Assembly: GCF_018398315.1 (NCBI RefSeq)
Contig: NZ_JAHBRW010000001.1
Coordinates: 3,418,501 to 3,482,500, forward strand
Direction: 5' to 3'
Origin: Chelatococcus sp. YT9
GTDB lineage: Bacteria; Pseudomonadota; Alphaproteobacteria; Rhizobiales; Beijerinckiaceae
DNA length: 64,000 nucleotides
The position numbers were made by a program, and so were the translations under genes. A model generated the notes under the pieces. It did not search any database and was not told where the DNA came from. It was given only the letters and a program-made list of their open reading frames with translations. Position 1 is the stretch's first letter; every line of letters begins with the position of its first letter. Of this stretch, positions 1-6,880 are shown piece by piece.

Positions 1-1
1 C

Positions 2-550
2 TGGATGGGCATCGTCGTCGATGTCTACGTTGAGCTTCTGCGCAATACCCCCTTTCTTGTGCAGCTTTTCATCATCTTCTTCGGCCTGCCGGCCATGGGC
101 GTGCGCCTTACAGCAACCCAAGCGGCCCTGCTGGCCATGACACTTAACTTGGCAGCCTACTCGACCGAGATCATCCGGGCGGGCATCGACTCGATTCACC
201 GTTCTCAAATCGAGGCGGGCTTGTCGCTCGCCATGACCAAACGGCAGATTTTCCAGCACGTCATCATCGTGCCAGCCATTGCCAAGGTGTGGCCGGCGCT
301 TTCCAGCCAGTTCGTGCTCATGCTGCTTGCCTCCTCGATCTGCTCCTTCATCTCGGTGCAGGAACTCTCTGGCGTGACCGCCATCATCGAGCAGCGCACC
401 TTCCGCAGTTTCGAGAGCTATATCGTCGCGACGCTTCTATACCTCGTGCTCGCGCTAACCCTGAAAGTGGGCCTCCTCGGCCTTGGGCGGCTCATCTTCC
501 CGCGTGTATCCGGGCTCTCCCGCGTGCAGGTGAAGGGAGAAGCGGCATGA
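2..550 (+). CDS. Polar amino-acid ABC transporter permease (5' end cut off)
   Basis: Inner-membrane permease of a polar amino-acid (HisMQ/GlnP family) ABC importer. The reading frame is open at the window edge (first full codon TGG at 2-4), so the N-terminus is missing. Visible are the family motif YVELLRNTPFLVQL and the cytoplasmic EAA loop EAGLSLAMTKRQIFQHVIIVPA, which contacts the ATPase, with hydrophobic membrane segments on either side. The stop overlaps the next permease start (ATGA), showing translational coupling with 547-1203 and then with the ATPase at 1184-1915. The binding protein is presumably upstream, outside the window. The substrate cannot be read from the sequence. Confidence 0.9.
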   Translation, partial: WMGIVVDVYVELLRNTPFLVQLFIIFFGLPAMGVRLTATQAALLAMTLNLAAYSTEIIRAGIDSIHRSQIEAGLSLAMTKRQIFQHVIIVPAIAKVWPALSSQFVLMLLASSICSFISVQELSGVTAIIEQRTFRSFESYIVATLLYLVLALTLKVGLLGLGRLIFPRVSGLSRVQVKGEAA

Positions 551-1203
551 TCGAGTCCTTCGGCTGGCCCGAATTCATGTTCCTTGTCCGGGCGACCGGC
601 TGGACATTGGTGCTCACGGTCATCGCCTTCGCTTTCGGCGGCATCGTCGGCGGCGCCTTTGCCATCATGCGCTTGTCGCAGAGCAGCCTTCTGCGCCGGA
701 TCGCATCGGTCTATATCCTGGTGATCCAGTCCGTGCCCGTACTGATGGTGCTGTTCCTGTCCTACTACGGACTGTCGCTGGCCGGCTTCGATATTCCTCC
801 GCTGATCGCCGCTTCGCTCTCGCTCGGAATTTATGTGAGCGCCTATCTCGCAGAGATCTGGCGCGGATCCATAGAGGCCGTGCCTTTCCAGCAATGGGAA
901 GCCTCCTCCTCGCTCGCGATGACGCGAGGCCAGCAGTATCGTTACGTAATCCTGCCCCAAGCGCTCCGGATCTCGGTGCCGCCAACGGTCGGCTTCCTCG
1001 TGCAGCTGGTCAAGAATACATCGATCGTGTCGGTGGTCGGCTTCGTCGATCTGGCCCGTGCCGGCCAGCTCATCAACAATGCGACGTTCCAGCCGTTTCA
1101 GGTCTTTGGCTCGGTAGCGGTGATCTACTTCCTGATCTGCTTCCCGCTGTCGCGTCTCAGCAAACATCTTGAGAAGGTGCTCCATGTCGGCCGTACAAAT
1201 TGA
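547..1203 (+). CDS. Polar amino-acid ABC transporter permease
   Basis: Second HisM/GlnP-type permease, 218 residues, forming the membrane channel with the preceding permease. It contains a hydrophobic N-terminal segment, the typical QSVPVLMVLFLSYYG motif, and the EAA-like loop EASSSLAMTRGQQYRYVILPQALR near residues 118-139. The start ATG overlaps the upstream stop (ATGA). Its 3' end overlaps the ATPase start by 20 bases. Substrate is unknown; the family transports polar amino acids, their derivatives or opines. Confidence 0.93.
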   Translation: MIESFGWPEFMFLVRATGWTLVLTVIAFAFGGIVGGAFAIMRLSQSSLLRRIASVYILVIQSVPVLMVLFLSYYGLSLAGFDIPPLIAASLSLGIYVSAYLAEIWRGSIEAVPFQQWEASSSLAMTRGQQYRYVILPQALRISVPPTVGFLVQLVKNTSIVSVVGFVDLARAGQLINNATFQPFQVFGSVAVIYFLICFPLSRLSKHLEKVLHVGRTN

Positions 1204-1915
1204 AAACGTCCATAAGAGCTTCGGGAAACTCGAGGTCCTGAAGGGAGTTTCTCTGGCGGTCGAGGCGGGGCAGGTCGTGGCCATCATCGGCCGCAGCGGA
1301 TCTGGCAAGTCGACGCTGCTGCGCTGCATCAACGGCCTGGAGACGATTCAGTCGGGGCGGATCGAGGTGGTTGGCCACACCGTGACCTATACCGACGAGA
1401 AGCTGCGCGAACTCCGCAAGGACGTCGGCATCGTCTTCCAGAGCTACAATCTTTTCCCCCATCTCACGGTGGGCCAGAACATCATGCTCGCGCCCCGCAT
1501 CACGAAGGGCGTGGCGAAGGACGCGGCCAGGGCGCAGGCTGAGAAAGTGCTTGCGCAGGTCGGCCTGTCGGAGAAATTCGACGTGTATCCTGACAATCTG
1601 TCCGGCGGCCAGCAGCAGCGCGTCGCGATCGCCCGATCGCTCGCCATGCAGCCAAAGGTCATGCTGTTCGACGAGGTAACCTCCGCGCTTGATCCAGAGC
1701 TCACCGGCGAAGTGCTGCTCGTCATGGAGGAGCTTGCCCGAGGCGGCATGACCATGCTGCTCGTGACGCATGAAATGAACTTCGCGCGGAGCGTCGCCGA
1801 CATCACGGTCTTCATGCATCAGGGCAAAGTGTGGGAGATGGGCCCCTCGGAAGAGCTATTCGCGTCTCCCAAGACCCCTGAGCTTGCCGCCTTCGTCAAG
1901 AGCAGCCTCAAGTAA
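1184..1915 (+). CDS. Amino-acid ABC transporter ATP-binding protein
   Basis: Cytoplasmic ATPase of 243 residues of the GlnQ/HisP family that energises the two upstream permeases. Walker A is GRSGSGKST (residues 36-44), the Q-loop is in FQSYNLFPHLTV, the ABC signature is LSGGQQQRVAIARS, Walker B is VMLFDEVTSALD and the H-loop is LLVTHEM. The ATG at 1184 is chosen over an upstream TTG at 1169 because it has an AAGG ribosome site about 8 bases ahead and gives the family's normal N-terminus. Last gene of the operon; a terminator hairpin follows 36 bases later. Confidence 0.95.
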   Translation: MSAVQIENVHKSFGKLEVLKGVSLAVEAGQVVAIIGRSGSGKSTLLRCINGLETIQSGRIEVVGHTVTYTDEKLRELRKDVGIVFQSYNLFPHLTVGQNIMLAPRITKGVAKDAARAQAEKVLAQVGLSEKFDVYPDNLSGGQQQRVAIARSLAMQPKVMLFDEVTSALDPELTGEVLLVMEELARGGMTMLLVTHEMNFARSVADITVFMHQGKVWEMGPSEELFASPKTPELAAFVKSSLK

Positions 1916-1950
1916 ACTAACCCGCGCCGCCGGCGTGCGACGTCTGACGC

Positions 1951-1979
1951 AAGCCCGCCATGGAGCCCGTGGCGGGCTT
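1951..1979 (+). terminator. Rho-independent terminator of the amino-acid ABC operon
   Basis: Perfect 10-bp inverted repeat AAGCCCGCCA / TGGCGGGCTT with a 9-base loop, followed by only a short T run. Its position directly after the ATPase gene supports termination of that operon. Confidence 0.75.
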
Positions 1980-2411
1980 TGCCGTCTGCGACGCATGAAG
2001 GCGCAACTTGCGACGGGAGCCGTAGCCCGCGTTCAAGGGCGCCGGCGTTCGCCATGTACCGTGAGAGGCCTCAAGGGAGAGTGGGGTGAACGGGCTCGTT
2101 TGCGGTTTGCGCGCTTAAGCCGCGCGATTTGACATGAGTGGTCCAGGGGGACGCACAAGCACCGGGCCGCGAGCGGCGTGGTCACCTTCTTCGGCAAGAG
2201 AATAAACATTGAGACACAATGACATGCGGGAGAGCGTGTCGCCCAGTGCTTCGGACGGCCTTTCGGAGCCTCCGCGTCTCGCCTCTGTAGCATTGCATTC
2301 TACGCATGGTGCACGCTATCCGCGCAATAATTGAAATTCCTCATCTTTTTTCCGGAACGGTGTGGTAAATTGAAGCATTGCTTACAGAACGACAGACCTT
2401 GGGAGGAGCGC
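1980..2411. other. Intergenic region without recognised gene
   Basis: About 430 bases. Open frames here have no recognisable protein, no ribosome site and overlap on opposite strands. The AT-richer part around 2320-2390 probably holds the promoter of the small gene at 2412. No clear -35/-10 pair was identified. Confidence 0.5.
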
Positions 2412-2657
2412 ATGGCAACCATCATTTCCCTTACGGAAAAGGCCTCAGGTCACCGCGTCCTGATCAATGCGGACCACATTCTGATGGTCCGGCCGATATC
2501 CCACGGCGGCTGCAACGTCTATCTCGATAGCGCCAGCATCCATGCTCCCGATATTCTCACGGTTGCCGACGAATTGGACGAGCTAGTCCGCCGCTGGACT
2601 GGCGATGAGAGGATGCGGAGCGAACCAGTAACCGAGCCGATCCATACGCCCCACTAA
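2412..2657 (+). CDS. Small protein resembling the FlbD family
   Basis: 81 residues. The pattern I-I-x-L-T-E...V-L-I-N-A-D-H-I...V-Y-L-D...T-V-A-D-E-L-D-E-L resembles the FlbD family of short beta-rich proteins found near flagellar genes, but no flagellar gene is nearby and the C-terminal tail is different. ATG 2412 is preceded by a strong GGGAGGAG ribosome site; a longer frame starting at 2331 lacks one. Function unknown; family assignment is by motif pattern only. Confidence 0.6.
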   Translation: MATIISLTEKASGHRVLINADHILMVRPISHGGCNVYLDSASIHAPDILTVADELDELVRRWTGDERMRSEPVTEPIHTPH

Positions 2658-3328
2658 AAGACGAGGTCGATGCTCCGGACGGGTGTGTCGGTGAGATTCC
2701 GCAGTCGCCCGGTTCGTTGGTCCCGGCGTTTTCTTGGGAACCAGTCCCGCGCGCGTTCCGCGGTGCCTGCTCTTGTCAGGTGTGCGAAGGGTGCGTCCCT
2801 GTGGTGAGAGTTTTCAACATTCTCACGATCGGTCAGCGCGCCTGCTCGCCGCCAAAGGCGCGACTTGTCAATCGCGGCAGCTATGAATGCGTAGCTTTTC
2901 TACATTCAGGATGCAGGCCGACATAGCGTTGGAGAAACCCGCAGAGTCTTGGGAAGAAAGGGATTGGCGCCGGAAGGGGGGAGCTTCCGGCGCCTCGTAG
3001 GCATAGCCTACGACTCCGGCCCGTCGCCCGCCGGGGGAGCGGAGGGCAAACGCGGCGACAGAGCTCGTTGTCGCAACAGGCTTGGCAAATAGCAGTTTTC
3101 TAGCCGGTTGCGATAAAAAATATCCAGTTTCCCCGCAATTTGCCTGTCAGGAACATTCTTAACACCTGCCTGTGGGAAAATTACGGTATATAATTACCGC
3201 TCTCAGGTCGGCGGACGTGAGATGCAAATATATGAAGGTCCCAGTGCGAACGCGCGGGTCTTTGCGCGGAGTATGCACCACGGCGGGGGCAACGGCGACA
3301 TCCTCTTTCGGCGGGTGCGGGAGATCCA
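2658..3328. other. Long non-coding stretch with several hairpins
   Basis: About 670 bases between the FlbD-like gene and the 3' end of hmuV. No open frame has a ribosome site plus a recognisable product. It contains inverted repeats: GAATG-GTAG/CTAC-ATTC near 2885-2909 and the tandem pair at 2966-3013 (listed separately). An AT-rich tract lies at 3100-3200. It could hold a small RNA or remnants of a lost gene; nothing more can be said from sequence alone. Confidence 0.45.
2966..3013. repeat. Two adjacent perfect hairpins
   Basis: First stem GGCGCCGGAAG / CTTCCGGCGCC (11 bp, 2966-2976 with 2984-2994), immediately followed by a second stem TCGTAGGC / GCCTACGA (8 bp, 2995-3002 with 3006-3013, loop ATA). 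No T tract follows, so a simple terminator is not favoured. Could be a structured RNA or a protein-binding element. Confidence 0.6.
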
Positions 3329-4141
3329 TCACCGGGATGCGAGGCGGCGTGCCTGGGGCAGGATGAAGGGCATCGGCGCGGCGGGCACTGCGCGGACGGC
3401 TAGGTCGACGCCGAAAGTTTCCGTAAGCAGACGGTCCGTCAGGACATTGGCGGGGGTCCCGCGTGCCACTTGCCGGCCAGATTGCAGCACGATCAGCTCG
3501 TCGGCATAGGCGGCGGCGAGATTGAGGTCGTGGAGGATAGCGAAAACGCCGGTTCCTGCAGCTGCAAGCTGCCGCGCGGTGTCGAGAACGGCGATCTGAT
3601 GTTCGAGATCAAGGCTGGACACAGGCTCGTCGAGAAACAGCATCTGGCGCGGCTCATGGGCTCGTCCGGCCTCCAGCTGGCACAGCACCCGCGCGAATTG
3701 GACGCGCTGCTGCTCACCGCCGGACAGGGTGGGGAACTGCCTCTCCGCCAGATGTGCCACATCGGCCTGCCGGAGAGCTGCGGCTACCTTCGCTTCTGCA
3801 GCACGGCCCGTGACGGAGCGACCAGCGCCATCGAGGCCAAGCGCCACGACCTCGTATACGGTGAAGGGGAAGGCAAGGCTGCCCGATTGCGGAAGGACCG
3901 CGCGTTTGGAAGCGAGCTTCCAGTGCGGCAGGTCTTTCATGGCGACGCCATCGTAGGCGACGCTGCCGGTGGTTGGCGAAAGCTCTCCAACGAGGAGACG
4001 CAGCAGCGTCGATTTCCCGGCTCCGTTCGGGCCGAGCACGACGGTGATGCGTCCCGGCTGCAGCGCCAGCGAGACATCATCCAGGATTGTGGTACGGCGC
4101 GTCGTAAATCCGACGCCCTTGGCTTCGACGAGCGCGCTCAT
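3329..4141 (-). CDS. hmuV: Heme ABC transporter ATP-binding protein HmuV
   Basis: 270-residue ATPase that powers heme import across the inner membrane with HmuU. Walker A GPNGAGKST is at residues 37-45, the signature is LSGGEQQRVQFAR, Walker B is MLFLDEPVSSLD and the switch His is in ILHDLNLAAAYAD. The insertion CQLEAGRAHEPRQ between signature and Walker B is characteristic of HmuV-type proteins. ATG at 4141 overlaps the hmuU stop (ATGA), giving translational coupling; a longer frame starting 11 codons upstream would overlap hmuU more. Transcribed leftward as the last gene after hemP, hmuT and hmuU. Confidence 0.94.
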   Translation of the reverse strand: MSALVEAKGVGFTTRRTTILDDVSLALQPGRITVVLGPNGAGKSTLLRLLVGELSPTTGSVAYDGVAMKDLPHWKLASKRAVLPQSGSLAFPFTVYEVVALGLDGAGRSVTGRAAEAKVAAALRQADVAHLAERQFPTLSGGEQQRVQFARVLCQLEAGRAHEPRQMLFLDEPVSSLDLEHQIAVLDTARQLAAAGTGVFAILHDLNLAAAYADELIVLQSGRQVARGTPANVLTDRLLTETFGVDLAVRAVPAAPMPFILPQARRLASR

Positions 4142-5253
4142 GTCACCATTTTCCGCCGGGCGAGCAGGAGCCACAGAAAGAACGGTGCGCCGATCGCCGC
4201 GGTCAAGATGCCGATGGGGAGCTCGGCGGGGGATACGATCAGGCGCGCGAGAACGTCCGAGGCGAGAAGCAGAGCCGCGCCCAGCAGGGCGCTTGCGGGC
4301 AGGAGCACCTTGTGGTTTGCGCCGATAGCCAGCCGCAGCAGATGCGGCACCACGATCCCGACGAAGCCGATGACGCCGGCCGACGCGACGGCCGCGCCGA
4401 CCGCTAGCGCCACGACAACGATCACGATGCGCTTGATGCGCTCCACGGGTAGCCCAAGGTGAAAGGCCTCAGCCTCGCCAAGCGAAAGCGCATTGAGGCT
4501 GCGCCCGAGGAAGGGCAGGGCGATCGCCAGCGGAATGAACGCGGGCAGGATCGTGGTGACCTTCGTCCATGTCGCGCCCCCCAGGCTGCCGAGGGACCAG
4601 AAAGTGAGGTCCCGCAGCTGCTGGTCATTGCTCAGGAAGGTCAGAAGCCCGGTGATAGCGCCAGCCATCGCCCCAAGCGCGACGCCCGCGAGCAGGAGCG
4701 TGGCGACGGAGGTTCGCCCTGAGCCGGAGGAGAGGACGTAGAGCACATAGGTGAAGAGGAGGCCGCCCAGAAACGCGGCGATCGGAAGCGCGACGAAGGG
4801 CAATGTCGTGAAGGGCAGATAAGGCAGGAACCGTTCGCCGAGGACGATGACGATGGCAGCGGCAAGCGCTGCGCCGCTCGATACGCCGACGAGGCCGGGA
4901 TCAGCCAGCGGGTTGCGGAACAATCCCTGCATCAACGCGCCGCATACGGCAAGGGACGCGCCGACCATCAGCCCGAGCAAAGTCCGTGGAAGGCGGATGT
5001 TGAGGATAACCAGACTGTCACGCGCGGCATTCGCGTCGGCGGGCCAACCCGTGAGGCCGCTCCAGAGCGCCCCCAAGGTTCGGCCCGGCGGGATGGAGAC
5101 GGCGCCGACGCCGAGCGATACGATGCTGCTAGCCACGAGGAGAAGCACAAGCAGGGCAAAGACGAACGCGGTACGTTGGCGCCGCCGCTGGAGCGTGGCA
5201 GCGAGCGTCTCGCCAGCACTGTCGGCGAAAGCACCCATTGGCGATGTGCTCAT
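4138..5253 (-). CDS. hmuU: Heme ABC transporter permease HmuU (FecCD family)
   Basis: 371-residue polytopic inner-membrane permease of the FecCD/BtuC family. Typical motifs are LRLPRTLLGLMVGASLAVCG (as NIRLPRTLLGLMVG), ALMQGLFRNPLADPGLVGVSSGAA and the C-terminal GFVGIVVPHLLRLAIG. The first ~30 residues are cytoplasmic and Arg-rich. It forms the channel for heme delivered by HmuT and couples to HmuV, whose start codon overlaps its stop. An unusually long gap of 275 bases separates it from hmuT. Confidence 0.95.
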   Translation of the reverse strand: MSTSPMGAFADSAGETLAATLQRRRQRTAFVFALLVLLLVASSIVSLGVGAVSIPPGRTLGALWSGLTGWPADANAARDSLVILNIRLPRTLLGLMVGASLAVCGALMQGLFRNPLADPGLVGVSSGAALAAAIVIVLGERFLPYLPFTTLPFVALPIAAFLGGLLFTYVLYVLSSGSGRTSVATLLLAGVALGAMAGAITGLLTFLSNDQQLRDLTFWSLGSLGGATWTKVTTILPAFIPLAIALPFLGRSLNALSLGEAEAFHLGLPVERIKRIVIVVVALAVGAAVASAGVIGFVGIVVPHLLRLAIGANHKVLLPASALLGAALLLASDVLARLIVSPAELPIGILTAAIGAPFFLWLLLARRKMVT

Positions 5254-5528
5254 CGACCTTTAATCCATTGTCTCGCCATTCACCTAGCATCCCCCAGTGG
5301 CTGAAGTCGGCATTTCACACTATCGATGACGAAGCGAATTTCGGAAGCAGAAGGCCACGGATAACCTTCGGTCTCCCGGAAGGGCTTGGATTTCGGAGTT
5401 CGCCGAAGCCGTCTATCAAACTCGTGCAAATTTCAACATCACGACCTTGCCAGCTCTCGAAATGTCCTCGGCCTCCGCAGCGTGGCGCGTCTCGACAAGC
5501 CGGCGGTCAATCCAGCCTCGCCACTGTG
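5254..5528. other. Intra-operon gap between hmuT and hmuU
   Basis: 275 bases with no credible gene, in an operon whose other junctions overlap. Short frames on either strand lack ribosome sites and homology. It may be a degraded gene, an insertion scar, or hold an internal promoter for hmuUV. Confidence 0.5.
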
Positions 5529-6473
5529 CTACTTGCCCGCCTCGGTGGGCAGATTCGGGCTCGCGGAAAGCGCTTTGACCTGGGGCATATCCGGATAGAA
5601 GGCTTGCATCAGGTAAGCCACCGCCTCGGGTGTGCGAGGACCAAAGCCTAGGAGCCAATGACCATCGGCCGTCACGAGCCGTCGTGCGGCCCCCGCGGGG
5701 GTGGCGGAGAGTGCCGCATTGGCGAACACCGTATCGGGATCGGCATGCAGGCCCTCGCGCGCCATCATCACGACCACGTCGGGTGCCGCTGTGATGATGG
5801 CCTCGTCGGTCATTGCCTTGTAGCCGTTGAAGCCCGCGCCGATATTCGTCGCCCCTGCCAGACCGATCATACCATCGGCCGCCGTGCCAGTGCCGGCTAC
5901 GAGTGGCCTGCCGCTCTGCATGGCGAGAACGAAGAGCACTTTGACGGGGCGTGACACGCTTTCGCGGGCCTTGGCCACAGCGGCAAAGCGCTTCTCGACA
6001 TCGTTTGCCAGTGCGGAGGCCTTCGCCTCCAAGCCGATCGCGCGACCAATCGCTTGAATTTTCTCGATGGCGCCTGCTGCGGTGGGCGTGTCGGGGACCG
6101 TCACGAGGCGGACACCGGCTTCCTCGAGCAGCTTGAGGGCCGGAGGCGGCCCTGAGCCTGCCGAGACCAGCACGAGATCGGGCGACAACGACAGCACACC
6201 TTCCGCGGACAACTGGCGCATATAGCCGACGTTCGGCTTGTCCTTCAGCGCGGAAGGCGGGTAGAGGCTCGTCGTGTCTATCCCGACGATCCGATCCTGC
6301 GTGCCAAGTGCATAGAGGATTTCCGTTACAGCGCCGCCGACGGCGACGATGCGCTTTGGCGACCCGTCCTGGGCAATAAGGCTCGTCGACGCAAAGGCGA
6401 TGATCGCGGCCGATGATCCGGCAACTTGCAACAAGGAGCGCCGGGATAAGCGCCGAGCGGTGATATCGGTCAT
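5529..6473 (-). CDS. hmuT: Periplasmic heme-binding protein HmuT
   Basis: 314-residue substrate-binding protein of the class III (BtuF/FhuD-like) fold. An N-terminal RR motif in RRLSRRSLLQVAG followed by a hydrophobic stretch suggests Tat or Sec export with cleavage near residue 35. The body starts with KRIVAVGGAVTEILYALG, and GVDTTSLYPPSALKDKPNVGYMRQLSAEG (read as G-I-D-T-T-S-x-Y-P) is a hallmark of HmuT proteins. It carries heme from the outer-membrane receptor to HmuUV. The ATG overlaps the hemP stop. Confidence 0.94.
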   Translation of the reverse strand: MTDITARRLSRRSLLQVAGSSAAIIAFASTSLIAQDGSPKRIVAVGGAVTEILYALGTQDRIVGIDTTSLYPPSALKDKPNVGYMRQLSAEGVLSLSPDLVLVSAGSGPPPALKLLEEAGVRLVTVPDTPTAAGAIEKIQAIGRAIGLEAKASALANDVEKRFAAVAKARESVSRPVKVLFVLAMQSGRPLVAGTGTAADGMIGLAGATNIGAGFNGYKAMTDEAIITAAPDVVVMMAREGLHADPDTVFANAALSATPAGAARRLVTADGHWLLGFGPRTPEAVAYLMQAFYPDMPQVKALSASPNLPTEAGK

Positions 6474-6667
6474 TTTGTCAGGATCAGTTTGTCGTTGGCT
6501 GTGATGCGCAGGCGGTAGCGTTCGCCATTATGGACGATGACCAGCTCGCGCTTGTCGCCGAAGAGCTGTTGGGCGTTCACGACCGGCTGCTCCGCGGAAT
6601 GTTTTGCGGAGGCGGGCGGCGCAGGCGGAGACGTTTCGTGCGAGCTCATCTTATTCGAACTATTCAA
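6470..6667 (-). CDS. hemP: Hemin uptake protein HemP
   Basis: 65 residues, with the family's conserved C-terminal block: ...LFGDKRELVIVHNGERYRLRI followed by TANDKLILTK. HemP proteins are tiny and usually first in heme-uptake operons; in some alphaproteobacteria and betaproteobacteria they are needed for expression of heme-uptake genes. It is first in the leftward operon, 31 bases from the inverted repeat at 6699-6725. A second in-frame ATG lies at 6649. Confidence 0.9.
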   Translation of the reverse strand: MNSSNKMSSHETSPPAPPASAKHSAEQPVVNAQQLFGDKRELVIVHNGERYRLRITANDKLILTK

Positions 6668-6698
6668 ATGTGAAACTAATGCTGGATGGTCCCGTAAT

Positions 6699-6725
6699 CC
6701 CAGTTTAGAAAAAGATTAAACTGGG
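6699..6725. promoter_or_regulatory. 27-bp inverted repeat, likely iron/heme operator
   Basis: Arms CCCAGTTTA (6699-6707) and TAAACTGGG (6717-6725) are perfect complements around the 9-base AT-rich centre GAAAAAGAT. It lies between the divergent hemP and heme-receptor genes. The centre, TTTAGAA..., resembles the AT-rich iron-control element (ICE) bound by Irr, but the exact regulator (Irr, RirA or Fur/Mur) is not determined by the sequence. Confidence 0.6.
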
Positions 6726-6738
6726 TCTAGCACCAATA

Positions 6739-6767
6739 TTGACACCTCTAAAATAGGTATTTACGAA
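6739..6767 (+). promoter_or_regulatory. Possible promoter of the heme receptor gene
   Basis: A consensus -35 hexamer TTGACA lies at 6739-6744. A -10 at normal distance is weak (TACGAA at 6762, or TATTTA at 6758), as is common for regulated promoters. It is 12 bases beyond the inverted repeat and about 110 bases before the receptor start. Confidence 0.4.
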
Positions 6768-6880
6768 ACGCAAACGTCGCATGCATCTCGCATTCGACCT
6801 TCTGACGCCAGCCAGCCTCCAGGCCCGCGACGCGGGACCTCGCCAGCCAGCATAAAAACTCGTATTTCAAGGACGTTGCG

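Noticed and set aside
2717-2926. 69-residue open frame in the gap before hmuV
   Set aside because: No ribosome site, no family pattern, and hairpins follow closely; better treated as non-coding.
2966-3328. Cobalamin or other known riboswitch upstream of the heme genes
   Set aside because: No B12-box or other riboswitch consensus is visible, and the region lies at the 3' side of hmuV, not in a leader.
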